A stretch of 64,000 nt of DNA from Actibacterium sp. XHP0104 (GTDB taxonomy: Bacteria > Pseudomonadota > Alphaproteobacteria > Rhodobacterales > Rhodobacteraceae), in the NCBI RefSeq assembly GCF_025751515.1, contig NZ_JAOWLE010000005.1:210215-274214 (forward strand), read 5' to 3'. The position numbers and the translations under genes are program-made. Positions 1 through 8,176 of this stretch are shown piece after piece. Position 1 is the stretch's first letter; each line of letters opens with the position of its first letter. The notes beneath the pieces are model-generated. The model had not been told where the DNA came from and searched no databases. It saw only the letters and a program-made list of their open reading frames with translations.

Positions 1-236
1 CTCAATGTGTCCAGACCCTAGGAAATTGTAGCGGAGTCTTTGACCCTGCCGCTTTTGTTTCGTGGGCCAGAGGGGTTTGGACGAGCCAAACGCCCCTGTC
101 GAATAGCATTACCTCGCTCCCTCCTGCGTTCGCCACGTAGCAGATCAACGCAACAGGCCACACGGGCAAAAACGGGGATTGGGTCACGTTATGACACGTG
201 GGTCAGGTTCGTCTGACGTTCCACTAAAGGGGGAAG
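1..236. other. left edge, no supported gene
   Basis: No convincing gene is visible before the tRNA. A 61-codon minus-strand open frame (2-187) has no recognisable domain and no clear ribosome binding site. The first 20 bases read like the outer end of an insertion element, but no transposase lies inside the window, so this is only a suspicion. Confidence 0.3.
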
Positions 237-313
237 TGGCGGACTGGGGAGGATTCGAACCCCCGACCCCTTGATTCGTAGTCAAGTACTCTATCCAACT
301 GAGCTACCAGTCC
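237..313 (-). tRNA. tRNA-Arg (anticodon ACG)
   Basis: The minus strand folds into a complete cloverleaf: 7-bp acceptor stem GGACTGG/CCAGTCC, D arm, anticodon loop CTACGAA giving anticodon ACG, T loop TTCGAAT, discriminator G and an encoded CCA at 237-239. The ACG anticodon is normally deaminated to ICG by TadA to read CGU, CGC and CGA arginine codons. The gene has its own promoter just upstream (324-352). Confidence 0.95.
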
Positions 314-323
314 GTGGAGGCGT

Positions 324-352
324 GATTTAGACGCGCGCGCCGGGCATTGCAA
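324..352 (-). promoter_or_regulatory. promoter of tRNA-Arg
   Basis: On the minus strand TTGCAA (352-347) and TAAATC (329-324) are separated by exactly 17 bp, placing the start of transcription a few bases before the tRNA 5' end. This is the usual sigma-70 pattern of Rhodobacterales. Confidence 0.6.
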
Positions 353-367
353 GGGGGTAAGGGCAAC

Positions 368-1774
368 TTATTGGGCCGCGTCGGAAATTATTTCGACGCC
401 CTTCGGCAGGCGGATCAGAAAGTGCGTTCCCGCATCATTGCTGCTGACCAGTTCCAGCCGCCCGCCATGGCCGCGGATCAGTTCGGCCGAGATCGCCAGC
501 CCCAGCCCGGTGCCGCCCTTGCGGATGCCGCCCTGGAAGGGCTGGAACAGGTGCTCGCGCGCCTTGGGCGGCAGGCCGGGGCCGGTATCGGTGATGTTGA
601 TCTGCCATTCATGATCGGTTTCGTCGGCGCGAATGCCGATCTCTCCGGTCTTGCCGCTGGCGACGATGGCCTGGCGCGCGTTGCGGATCAGGTTGGACAG
701 CACGCGGAACAGCTGTTCGCCATCGGCGCGCAGCACCAGCCCGGCGGGCACGTCCTCGGCAAAGCTGATGTCGTGCTCGCCCGCGGCTAGGCGTTCGCTA
801 TCGACCACGTCATTGATGATGGCGGCCAGCGGCACCCGGTCGAGGCGCGGGGCGGGTTCCTCGGCCTTGCCAAAGGCCAGCGTGGTTTCGCACAGGTTCA
901 CCGCCCGGCTGATCGAGCCTACCAGTTTCGGCGCGGCGCGCTTGACGGCGGGGTCTTCGCTGCCCTCCATCCGGTCGGCGAACAGCTGGGCCGTAGTCAG
1001 GATGTTGCGCAGATCGTGGCTGATCTTGGCGACGGCACCGCCCAGCTGCGCTAGGCGCTGTTTTTGCTTCAACGCGCCGGTCAGCTGGGTTTCCATGGTT
1101 TGCAGGGCGGCCTCGGCCTCGCGCAGTTCGACCACCCGCGACGAAGGCGTGATGATGCGCCGGGCATCCTCGGGGGCGTCGGCATAGGCTTGCATCGCCT
1201 GCACCACATTGCGGATCGGAACCACCAAGATGCGCCGCACCGCCAGGAACAGCAGAAAGGCCGTGATCACCGAGATCACCGCCGACAGGGCCAGGATGCG
1301 CAGGCCATAGTCGATCATCGCCATGCGCAGCGGCGCGGTGGACATGGTGACCTCGATCAGCAGACCGGCCTGCTGCACCGGCTCGCCGATCACGCGGATC
1401 ACCCGATCCTGGGTATCGACCAGCCGCACCAGCGCATCGCGCATCAGCACCCAGGCCGATGGATCGCGCAGGTCATAGCTGGTGGCGATCGGGCCGGGGA
1501 TGGGCGAGGACAGCACCAATTGCCGCGACTGGTCGCGGCGCAGCACCACGTTATAGACCCCGGCATTGGTCAGCAGCTCGGCCTCAAGGTCGTCGTCGAT
1601 CATGTCTTCGGTGGCCAGTGTCGCCAGTGATGCGATCTGCGCGCGTTCGAGATGCGACAGCAGGTAATCTTCGCGGAACCGGGCGATCGAGGGCACAAAG
1701 ATCAGCACTTCGGCCAGCATGACGAAGGCAACCGTCAGCAGCAGGAAGCGACCTGATAATGTGTTCAGAGCCAT
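368..1774 (-). CDS. membrane sensor histidine kinase
   Basis: 468-residue two-component sensor kinase. A membrane helix lies at about 8-30, a periplasmic sensing region at about 31-157, a second helix at about 158-180, then a HAMP-like linker. The H box is KISHDLRN with His253 as the phosphorylated residue; the N box (NLIRNARQA, about 362), G1 (DTGPGLP, about 396), F box (LFQPFQ) and G2 (GTGLGLA, about 421) of the ATPase domain are all intact. GGTGA just before the ATG supports the start. It lies 18 bp after the flavin disulfide oxidoreductase-like gene, so the two are probably cotranscribed. No response regulator is in the window, and the signal is unknown. Confidence 0.88.
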   Translation of the reverse strand: MALNTLSGRFLLLTVAFVMLAEVLIFVPSIARFREDYLLSHLERAQIASLATLATEDMIDDDLEAELLTNAGVYNVVLRRDQSRQLVLSSPIPGPIATSYDLRDPSAWVLMRDALVRLVDTQDRVIRVIGEPVQQAGLLIEVTMSTAPLRMAMIDYGLRILALSAVISVITAFLLFLAVRRILVVPIRNVVQAMQAYADAPEDARRIITPSSRVVELREAEAALQTMETQLTGALKQKQRLAQLGGAVAKISHDLRNILTTAQLFADRMEGSEDPAVKRAAPKLVGSISRAVNLCETTLAFGKAEEPAPRLDRVPLAAIINDVVDSERLAAGEHDISFAEDVPAGLVLRADGEQLFRVLSNLIRNARQAIVASGKTGEIGIRADETDHEWQINITDTGPGLPPKAREHLFQPFQGGIRKGGTGLGLAISAELIRGHGGRLELVSSNDAGTHFLIRLPKGVEIISDAAQ

Positions 1775-1792
1775 CGTTTCACCCGTGGGTCG

Positions 1793-3208
1793 TCAGGGCA
1801 GAACCGCCTGCACCGCGCGCACAACCCGCTTTAGCATAGGATTATCAAATAGTTTCGGAGAGAAATAGGCACCCGCTGCGCGCTTGTTAACCTCTGCGAT
1901 CGTCGGATAGGGCGCGACCATGGCGGCGATGGCCCCCATTTTCATGCGATTTGCCACGGCCAAGGCCCAGACGCCGATCAACTCACCCGCCCCCGCACCG
2001 GCGATCGACACGCCGACGGGGCGGCCCTTGACCACCATCACCTTGATCAGCCCGTCGGTCTTGCCGCCCGCGATCGCGCGGTCGTTGCCCGCGAAATCGA
2101 ACCGCGCGACGGTCAGCGCATCGCCATGGGCGGCGCGGGCCTCGGCCTCGGTCAGGCCGATCTGCGCCAGTTCGGGGTCGGTATAGGTGACGCGCGGAAT
2201 GTGATCGGCGCGCGCCTTGGCGGGCAGGCCCAGCAGGATGGGCCGGATCACCAGCCCGGCGTGATAGCCCGCCACATGGGTGAACTGCATTCCGCCCGCC
2301 ACATCACCGATGGCATAGATGCGCCGGTTGGCGGTGCGCAACCCGGCATCGACCTCGACGCCCGCGCGGGTGGTTTTCACACCTGCCGCCGCAAGGTTCA
2401 GCCGGTCGATATTGGGTTTGCGCCCGACCGCGACCAGCATATGGGTGCCGCCAATGCGCTGCCCGTCCGAGGTTTCGACACTAATCGCCCCGGCCTGACC
2501 GGTGATCTGCGCGGCCTGCGCGCCCTCGATGATCTGCACGCCCTCGGCCCGCAGACGGGTCAGCACGATTTCGGCCATTTCCGGGTCATCGCGGTTCAGC
2601 GCCCGGTCGCCCTCGATCACCGTGACCTTGCAGCCCAGCCGCACATGGGCCTGGGCCATTTCCATGCCGATGGGGCCGCCACCGATGATGATCAGGTGAT
2701 CGGGCCTCTCGCGCAGATCGAACAGGGTTTCATTGGTCAGATAGGGCACATCCGCCAAGCCGGGAATCGGCGGCACGAAAGGCGATGACCCGGTTGCGAT
2801 GACGAACCGCCGCGCCTCGATCACATGATCACCGGCCTGCAATTGGGTTTCCGAGATGAACGCCCCGAATTCACGGATGACCTGCACGCCCAGGCCCTCG
2901 AACCTTTCCTGGCTGTCATGCGGTTCTATCGTGGCGATCACCTGCGCGACATGATCCTTGGCGGCGGCATAGTCGATCTGCGGTTCGGCCCCGGTCACGC
3001 CAAAAGCGTCGCCCCGCATCGCCTGCGCCCGCGCTCCGGCGGCGATCAGCGCCTTGGAGGGCACACAGCCATAGTTCAGGCAATCGCCGCCCATCTTGTG
3101 GCCCTCGACCAGCACCACGCGCGCGCCCATCTGCACCGCGCCCGCCGCCAGCGACAACCCGCCGGAACCGGCGCCGATCACGCAAAGGTCGGTTTCGATC
3201 CGGTTCAT
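1793..3208 (-). CDS. FAD-dependent disulfide oxidoreductase-like protein (mercuric reductase/lipoamide dehydrogenase family)
   Basis: 471 residues. The FAD-binding GAGSGG motif is at 12-17 and the redox disulfide Cys43/Cys48 in GGDCLNYGCVPSK, followed by an NAD(P)-binding IIIGGGPIGMEMA and a second FAD motif AIGDVAGG. The C-terminal dimerisation motif reads PYPTIAE where lipoamide dehydrogenase has HPT, so the usual catalytic His of the His-Glu pair is missing. This favours the mercuric-reductase-like subgroup over true lipoamide dehydrogenase. The substrate is unknown and there is no mer operon around it. The start at 3208 follows GGAGGC and overlaps the TVP38 stop as ATGA, so translation is coupled. 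Confidence 0.85.
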   Translation of the reverse strand: MNRIETDLCVIGAGSGGLSLAAGAVQMGARVVLVEGHKMGGDCLNYGCVPSKALIAAGARAQAMRGDAFGVTGAEPQIDYAAAKDHVAQVIATIEPHDSQERFEGLGVQVIREFGAFISETQLQAGDHVIEARRFVIATGSSPFVPPIPGLADVPYLTNETLFDLRERPDHLIIIGGGPIGMEMAQAHVRLGCKVTVIEGDRALNRDDPEMAEIVLTRLRAEGVQIIEGAQAAQITGQAGAISVETSDGQRIGGTHMLVAVGRKPNIDRLNLAAAGVKTTRAGVEVDAGLRTANRRIYAIGDVAGGMQFTHVAGYHAGLVIRPILLGLPAKARADHIPRVTYTDPELAQIGLTEAEARAAHGDALTVARFDFAGNDRAIAGGKTDGLIKVMVVKGRPVGVSIAGAGAGELIGVWALAVANRMKMGAIAAMVAPYPTIAEVNKRAAGAYFSPKLFDNPMLKRVVRAVQAVLP

Positions 3209-3933
3209 GATTTGCCTCCGCGAATGGCCTTGATGACGATGGGCAGCGCCGCCAGCGCGCAAAGGCCCAGGATCGGCCCCAGAATATGGGGTTCAAATAT
3301 GATGCCCAGGTTCGGGGTTTCGCCGCGAGCGAAAACCTCGCCCAGCCCTGCGCCGACCCAAGTGTAGACCACGCCGCCCGGAATGATGCCCAGGAACGTG
3401 GTGACGATGAACCGCAGCGGCGACACGCCGACCAGCGCCGGCAGGATGTTGGCGACAAAGAACGGCACCGCCGGCACAAGGCGGATCAGGAACAGCATCG
3501 ACAGCTCGTTCTCGCGGATGGCCTCGCGAATCTGGTGAATGCGGCCCTGGCTGGCATCCATCCTGGCGACCAGCCGTTCGCCCAAGCCCCAGCGCACCGC
3601 CAGAAAAATCAGCGTCGCGCCGATGGTCGCGGCGGTGATGTTGAACAAAGCGCCCGGAAAGACGCCGAACAGGAAACCGCCCGTCAGCGTGGCGATGGTG
3701 GCTCCGGGCAGCGAAAAAGCCACGATCACCACATAGATCGCCACAAAGCCCAGCACCGCCAGCAGGTAATGCTGATCGCGCAGCGCGATCAGGGCCTCGC
3801 GATTCTCGGCCAGGGCGTCGAACGACAGATGCTCGCGCAGGGTAAACGCCCCCACCAGCGCAACAGCGGCGATGATGATCAGGGGCAGTCGCCGGGCCAG
3901 GGCTGATTTTGGGGCGGTTCGCTCGGGTGTCAT
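3205..3933 (-). CDS. TVP38/TMEM64 family inner-membrane protein
   Basis: 242 residues with several hydrophobic helices and the SNARE-associated Golgi/VTT (DedA-like) core, seen in segments such as GGFLFGVFPGALFNITAATIGAT and RLVPAVPFFVANILPAL. A hydrophobic helix near 17-35 opens the protein. Members of this family act in membrane lipid handling, but the bacterial role is poorly defined. A TVP38 gene fused or adjacent to a pyridine-nucleotide disulfide oxidoreductase is a known arrangement. Here the stop overlaps the start of that partner by ATGA. Confidence 0.85.
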   Translation of the reverse strand: MTPERTAPKSALARRLPLIIIAAVALVGAFTLREHLSFDALAENREALIALRDQHYLLAVLGFVAIYVVIVAFSLPGATIATLTGGFLFGVFPGALFNITAATIGATLIFLAVRWGLGERLVARMDASQGRIHQIREAIRENELSMLFLIRLVPAVPFFVANILPALVGVSPLRFIVTTFLGIIPGGVVYTWVGAGLGEVFARGETPNLGIIFEPHILGPILGLCALAALPIVIKAIRGGKS

Positions 3934-4124
3934 CGGGCATCCTGTTCTTGGTTGCCTTCAACATGCTGTGCAGCGATGAAATGCGACAGCCCCCTCACGC
4001 GCGGTTGATGTGTGGTGAAGCATTTCGGCCCGAAACAGGGGGTATTGCGGGGGGTTCGTAACATTTGCCCCGGCGAAAGACGCCCATTCGCCGAAAATGT
4101 TGCAGAAAACCGGGGGGAGGCGAA

Positions 4125-4153
4125 TTGACAGCCGCCCACCAACCCCCTAAAGG
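4125..4153 (+). promoter_or_regulatory. promoter of rpmH-rnpA-yidD
   Basis: TTGACA (4125-4130), 17-bp spacer, TAAAGG (4148-4153), about 65 bp before the rpmH start. The -35 box matches consensus fully, as expected for a highly expressed ribosomal protein gene. The rest of 3934-4222 shows no gene. Confidence 0.65.
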
Positions 4154-4222
4154 ACGGGCTTCGAACACCAACGGCCTTCGAATCCATTCCGGGTTTGGGC
4201 CTGACTTGACGGAGCCTACGCG

Positions 4223-4357
4223 ATGAAACGCACCTATCAACCGAGCAACCTTGTTCGCAAGCGCCGCCACGGCTTCCGCGCGCGCATGGCCACCAAGGCC
4301 GGCCGCAAGATCCTGAACGCACGTCGCGCACGGGGCCGGAAGTCGCTCAGCGCATAA
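4223..4357 (+). CDS. rpmH: 50S ribosomal protein L34
   Basis: 44 residues, the normal L34 length, beginning [18 protein letters not shown] and ending in the Arg/Lys-rich tail [12 protein letters not shown]34 is a small late-assembling protein of the large ribosomal subunit. It is followed 29 bp later by rnpA, the near-universal bacterial order, and has a strong promoter upstream. Confidence 0.98.
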
Positions 4358-4386
4358 TCCTTGCCGCAAGGCAAAAGGACAAAGAC

Positions 4387-4806
4387 ATGACACCGCCGGA
4401 GGCAAATGTGGCCAACCCGAACCCGGGCGCCGCTGAAACGCCCCCGGCGGTTTCGTCATGTCTGCAGGTTCTCACCCAACGATCCGATTTTCTAAACGCC
4501 GCCCGCGCCCGCCGTCAGGCGGTGAAGGGGTTCGTGTTGCAGGCCCGCAAACGGGCCGAGGGTGAGGCTGGGACCGGCATCCGCGTCGGGTTCACCTGTT
4601 CCAAGAAAGTCGGCAATGCCGTGGCCCGCAACCGGGCCAAGCGCCGCCTGCGGGCGCTGGCGCGCGAGGTTCTGGTGCATGAGGGCAAGCCCGGTTGGGA
4701 TTATGTGCTGATCGGTCGCGCCGGGGCGACGGCGGAACGGTCTTATATGGATCTGCAAAGCGATCTGCGCTTTGCCCTGAAAAAGATCCACGGAGCCGGC
4801 CAATGA
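4387..4806 (+). CDS. rnpA: ribonuclease P protein component
   Basis: 139 residues. The signature RNR region [15 protein letters not shown] and the [11 protein letters not shown] strand identify the RNase P protein, which helps the catalytic RNA remove 5' leaders from pre-tRNAs. The first about 25 residues are Pro/Ala-rich and unlike the folded core, so a start further in is possible, but no better start with a Shine-Dalgarno site is evident. Its stop overlaps the yidD start as ATGA. Confidence 0.95.
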   Translation: MTPPEANVANPNPGAAETPPAVSSCLQVLTQRSDFLNAARARRQAVKGFVLQARKRAEGEAGTGIRVGFTCSKKVGNAVARNRAKRRLRALAREVLVHEGKPGWDYVLIGRAGATAERSYMDLQSDLRFALKKIHGAGQ

Positions 4807-5039
4807 CCCCGCTTGCCCATATCGCCGCCCTGCCCGTTCGGGCCTATCGCCTGATATTTTCGCCCTGGGTCGGCCATGGCTGCCGATATCAGCCCACGTG
4901 CAGCGCCTATGCGCTGGAGGCGCTGGAAAAACACGGCGCGATCAAGGGCAGCTGGCTGGCCCTGCGCCGCATCGGCCGCTGTCACCCCTTGGGCAGTTCC
5001 GGCTATGACCCGGTGCCCGACCGCAAGCCGCGCGACTGA
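4803..5039 (+). CDS. yidD: membrane protein insertion efficiency factor YidD
   Basis: 78 residues with the family hallmark [19 protein letters not shown] followed by RIGRCHPLG and GYDPVP. YidD is a small amphipathic inner-membrane-associated protein that aids YidC-dependent insertion. The position directly after rnpA is conserved across bacteria. Here yidC itself is not next in line: it lies about 3.1 kb downstream, after a flavodoxin-like gene, ttcA and an EAL gene. Confidence 0.95.
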   Translation: MTPLAHIAALPVRAYRLIFSPWVGHGCRYQPTCSAYALEALEKHGAIKGSWLALRRIGRCHPLGSSGYDPVPDRKPRD

Positions 5040-5042
5040 TCC

Positions 5043-5528
5043 TTAGAAAATTCCCATCGCCACGCCCGCCCCGATCGCCTGGCCCAGCGCCCGGCAGTCA
5101 TCCAGCGTATCATCGGGGATGGCTTTGGGCGCCAGGATAGCCTCGGGCGTTTGGGCATGGGTGCAGACGATCATCGCCGGCTGCACTTCGCGCAGGCGCC
5201 AGCCGGTGGCGATGCGCGCCAGTTGCCGCGCCGCGCCCTGCCCGTCGGTGCCGGCACAGATCATCTGGGCATAGGGGCGCCCCTCGATCCGACCCAGAAC
5301 CGGGTAAAAGCAACGGTCAAAGAATTCCTTCATCGCGCCCGACAGCGTGGCCAGGTTCTCGGGGGCGACAAATATATAGCCATCGGCGCGCAGCAGGTCG
5401 TCGGGCGTGGCCTGATCGGCGGCCAGCAAAACGGTTTCCACCTCACCCCGCGCGCCCTCGGCCGCGGCCTGCGCCATCTGTGCGCTGCCCCCGGTGCGCG
5501 AATGGTAAACGATCAGCAACTGCGCCAT
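5043..5528 (-). CDS. flavodoxin/NAD(P)H oxidoreductase-like protein
   Basis: 161 residues, flavodoxin-like fold. The N-terminal [12 protein letters not shown] matches the phosphate-binding loop for FMN, and [23 protein letters not shown] resembles the second FMN-contact loop of the NADPH-dependent FMN reductase group. There is no membrane segment, so it should be cytosolic. It is encoded against its neighbours, ending 3 bp from the yidD stop (convergent). The electron donor and acceptor cannot be told. Confidence 0.75.
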   Translation of the reverse strand: MAQLLIVYHSRTGGSAQMAQAAAEGARGEVETVLLAADQATPDDLLRADGYIFVAPENLATLSGAMKEFFDRCFYPVLGRIEGRPYAQMICAGTDGQGAARQLARIATGWRLREVQPAMIVCTHAQTPEAILAPKAIPDDTLDDCRALGQAIGAGVAMGIF

Positions 5529-5621
5529 CCCGGCCCTCCTGCCGCGACGCTAGCGGGTTTTCCGGCGCGCGCCAACGCCCATGCCCTTGCCCGACTCGGG
5601 CAAGCCCAGTACACGCGCGCC

Positions 5622-6491
5622 ATGTTAGATGATCTTGACGATATCCATCCGCTGTTCCACGGCGCGCCCTCGACCACCGAGTTCAAAAAGCTGCGCAAGC
5701 GCATCGTGCGCTATACCCGCGAGGCGATCGAACAATACGGCATGATCGAGCGCGGCGCGCGCTGGCTGGTCTGCCTGTCGGGCGGAAAGGACAGCTATAC
5801 CCTGCTGGCCGCCTTGTATGAGCTGAAATGGCGCGGGCTGCTGCCGGTCGATCTCTTGGCCTGCAACCTCGATCAGGGGCAGCCGGGGTTTCCGGCGACG
5901 GTTCTGCCCGAGTTCCTTGAAAAGATGGGCGTGCCGCACCGGATCGAATATCAGGACACCTATTCGCTGGTGATGGACAAAGTGCCCCAGGGCCGCACCT
6001 TCTGCGCGCTGTGCTCGCGCCTGCGCCGCGGCAATCTTTATCGCATCGCGCGCGAAGAGGGCTGTTCGGCGGTGGTTCTGGGCCATCACCGCGATGACAT
6101 TCTTGAAACCTTTTTCATGAACCTCTTCCACGGCGGGCGTCTGGCCACGATGCCGCCCAAGCTGGTCAACGAAGAGGGTGATCTCTTTGTCTATCGCCCC
6201 CTTGCCCATGTGGCCGAGGAAGACTGCGAGAAATTCGCCCGCGCGATGAACTATCCGATCATCCCCTGCGACCTGTGCGGCAGCCAGGACGGGCTGCAAC
6301 GCCAGCAGGTGAAACAGATCCTGGACCAGTGGGAAAAGAACAGCCCCGGCCGCCGCCAGGTGATGTTCAGGTCGCTGATGAACATTCGACCCAGCCATAT
6401 GCTTGACCCAAAACTGTTTGACTTTCAGGGGCTTGAGCGTAGTTCGGTCGAATTTGAGGAAAATCCGCAAGACATTCCCCTGCTGCGTTAA
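5622..6491 (+). CDS. ttcA: tRNA 2-thiocytidine(32) synthetase TtcA
   Basis: 289 residues. The PP-loop [10 protein letters not shown] near 52-61 activates the tRNA with ATP, and the CALC and CDLC pairs are the conserved cysteines that carry the Fe-S cluster used for sulfur transfer to cytidine 32. The family motif [19 protein letters not shown] is intact. The open frame runs further upstream, but the conserved sequence begins at LDDIHPLF, so ATG 5622 is the best start; its Shine-Dalgarno site is weak. Length fits the family. Confidence 0.92.
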   Translation: MLDDLDDIHPLFHGAPSTTEFKKLRKRIVRYTREAIEQYGMIERGARWLVCLSGGKDSYTLLAALYELKWRGLLPVDLLACNLDQGQPGFPATVLPEFLEKMGVPHRIEYQDTYSLVMDKVPQGRTFCALCSRLRRGNLYRIAREEGCSAVVLGHHRDDILETFFMNLFHGGRLATMPPKLVNEEGDLFVYRPLAHVAEEDCEKFARAMNYPIIPCDLCGSQDGLQRQQVKQILDQWEKNSPGRRQVMFRSLMNIRPSHMLDPKLFDFQGLERSSVEFEENPQDIPLLR

Positions 6492-6558
6492 CCGGCCCGT
6501 TTACCCCTTGCCATAGGCTTGCCCCGCTGGCCCATCGGGCCCAACCGGGAGAGGTGAA

Positions 6559-8082
6559 ATGCGCATGGCGGTTCGGTGGCGGGATGCAAGGGCGTTGATG
6601 GCTCATCTGATGGCGCGGCCTCAGGCGCTGGCCTTTGTGCCCGCGGCCTCGTTGGCGGCCTATTGGATGGGGGGCGAGGCGGCGCTGATCCTGACGACGC
6701 TGGCGTTGCCGCTGCTGTTGTCGCTGTCCGGCCCCGCGGCGCCCCGCGCGGCCGAGGCGGGCACCGGCCTGACCGACCGCGCCACGCTGACCGCCGCGCT
6801 TGACGCCTGGCTGCTGGATCAGCACGGCACCGACAAACACCCCGCCGCGATGGCGATCGCCCCTGACGGCCTGGGCGAATTGCGCGCCCGGCTGGGGAAC
6901 CGCGCCGTCGGCACCGCCTCGGACCGCGTGGTCGATCGTATCCGTGCCACGCTGCGCGGCGACGATCTGGTCGCCCGCGATGCGCGGGGCCATTTCGTGA
7001 TCGCGCTGGCCCCGATGCGGCGCGCCGACCTGGAAACGCTGTTGCAGATCTCGGGCCGTATTCTGGATGCGCTGCGCGAACCGGTCAGCATTGATGGCAC
7101 CACGATCTACCTGTCGGGCGTCGTCGGATTCTGCCCTGCCGAGCGCAGCCCCGATGCCGGGGGGACGGCGCTGATCTCGGCCGCCGAAACCGCCATGGCC
7201 GAGGCCCGATCCCATGGCGCGGGCGCGATCCGATCGTTTTCCGCAGAGATGCAGCGCAGCATCATCCGCCGCCACGATCTGCGCGGAGAACTGGACCGCG
7301 CCCTGGCCGAAAGGCAGATCAAACCGTGGTTTCAGCCCCAGCTTTGTACCGATACCGGCCGTGTCTCGGGTTTTGAGGCCCTGGCCAGATGGGTGCATCC
7401 GAAAAAGGGTATCATCCCGCCGGCCGAGTTTCTGACTGCGCTGATCGAGACCGGCCTGTCGGCCCGACTGACCGACAGCATGCTGACGCAATCGCTGACC
7501 GCGATCCGGTCGTGGGACCGGGCCGGGTTGAACGTGCCCTGCGTGGGTGTGAACTTTTCGGGCGACGAGTTGCGCAACCCCGACCTGGTCGAAAAAATCC
7601 GGTGGGAACTTGATCGGTTCTCGCTTTCGCCCGACCGGCTGACGGTCGAGATCCTGGAAACCGTTGCGGCCGATGCCGATGACGACATGATCGTGCGCAA
7701 CATCGCCGCGCTGGCCGATCTGGGCTGTGGCATCGATATCGATGACTTTGGCACCGGCAACGCCTCGATCGCCTCGATCCGGCGGTTCGCGGTGCGCCGG
7801 CTAAAGATCGACCGGTCTTTTGTCACCCGCGTCGACCGCGACCCCGACCAGCAGAACATGGTCTCGGCCATCCTGACCATGGCCGAACGCCTGGGTCTGG
7901 ACACGCTGGCCGAGGGCGTGGAAACGCCCGGCGAACACGCCGTTCTGGCACAGCTGGGCTGTGGCCATGTCCAGGGCTATGGCATCGCCCGGCCAATGCC
8001 GTTCGAGGAAACCATCGCCTGGATGAACCGGCACCACGAAAAACTGGACCACGCCGCCCATCTGGGGCAACAGCGAGGATAG
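6559..8082 (+). CDS. cyclic-di-GMP phosphodiesterase (EAL) with degenerate GGDEF domain
   Basis: 507 residues. Two hydrophobic stretches at about 20-56 anchor it in the inner membrane. A GGDEF-type domain follows (about 72-225), but its active loop reads DARGHF at about 141-146, so it cannot make c-di-GMP. The EAL domain (about 245-492) keeps Glu273 of EAL, Asn332, Asp395/Asp396 in DDFGTG, Lys416 and Glu452 in AEGVET, so it should be an active phosphodiesterase hydrolysing c-di-GMP to pGpG. GGGAGAGGTGAA before the ATG supports the start. It stands alone between ttcA and yidC. Confidence 0.88.
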   Translation: MRMAVRWRDARALMAHLMARPQALAFVPAASLAAYWMGGEAALILTTLALPLLLSLSGPAAPRAAEAGTGLTDRATLTAALDAWLLDQHGTDKHPAAMAIAPDGLGELRARLGNRAVGTASDRVVDRIRATLRGDDLVARDARGHFVIALAPMRRADLETLLQISGRILDALREPVSIDGTTIYLSGVVGFCPAERSPDAGGTALISAAETAMAEARSHGAGAIRSFSAEMQRSIIRRHDLRGELDRALAERQIKPWFQPQLCTDTGRVSGFEALARWVHPKKGIIPPAEFLTALIETGLSARLTDSMLTQSLTAIRSWDRAGLNVPCVGVNFSGDELRNPDLVEKIRWELDRFSLSPDRLTVEILETVAADADDDMIVRNIAALADLGCGIDIDDFGTGNASIASIRRFAVRRLKIDRSFVTRVDRDPDQQNMVSAILTMAERLGLDTLAEGVETPGEHAVLAQLGCGHVQGYGIARPMPFEETIAWMNRHHEKLDHAAHLGQQRG

Positions 8083-8112
8083 AAGTTTTACAGGAAAAAC
8101 AGGGAAAATCGC

Positions 8113-8141
8113 TTGACCTTCCGGGCGGGCTTCTGTTGAAC
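8113..8141 (+). promoter_or_regulatory. possible yidC promoter
   Basis: TTGACC (8113-8118) and TTGAAC (8136-8141) are 17 bp apart in the 8083-8176 gap. The -10 box is weak, so this is tentative. Confidence 0.35.
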
Positions 8142-8176
8142 CACCATCACCTTCAAAAGGACGGATGGCGGCCCTC

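Noticed and set aside
2..187. A 61-codon minus-strand ORF at the left edge
   Set aside because: No ribosome binding site, domain or conserved pattern; probably chance.
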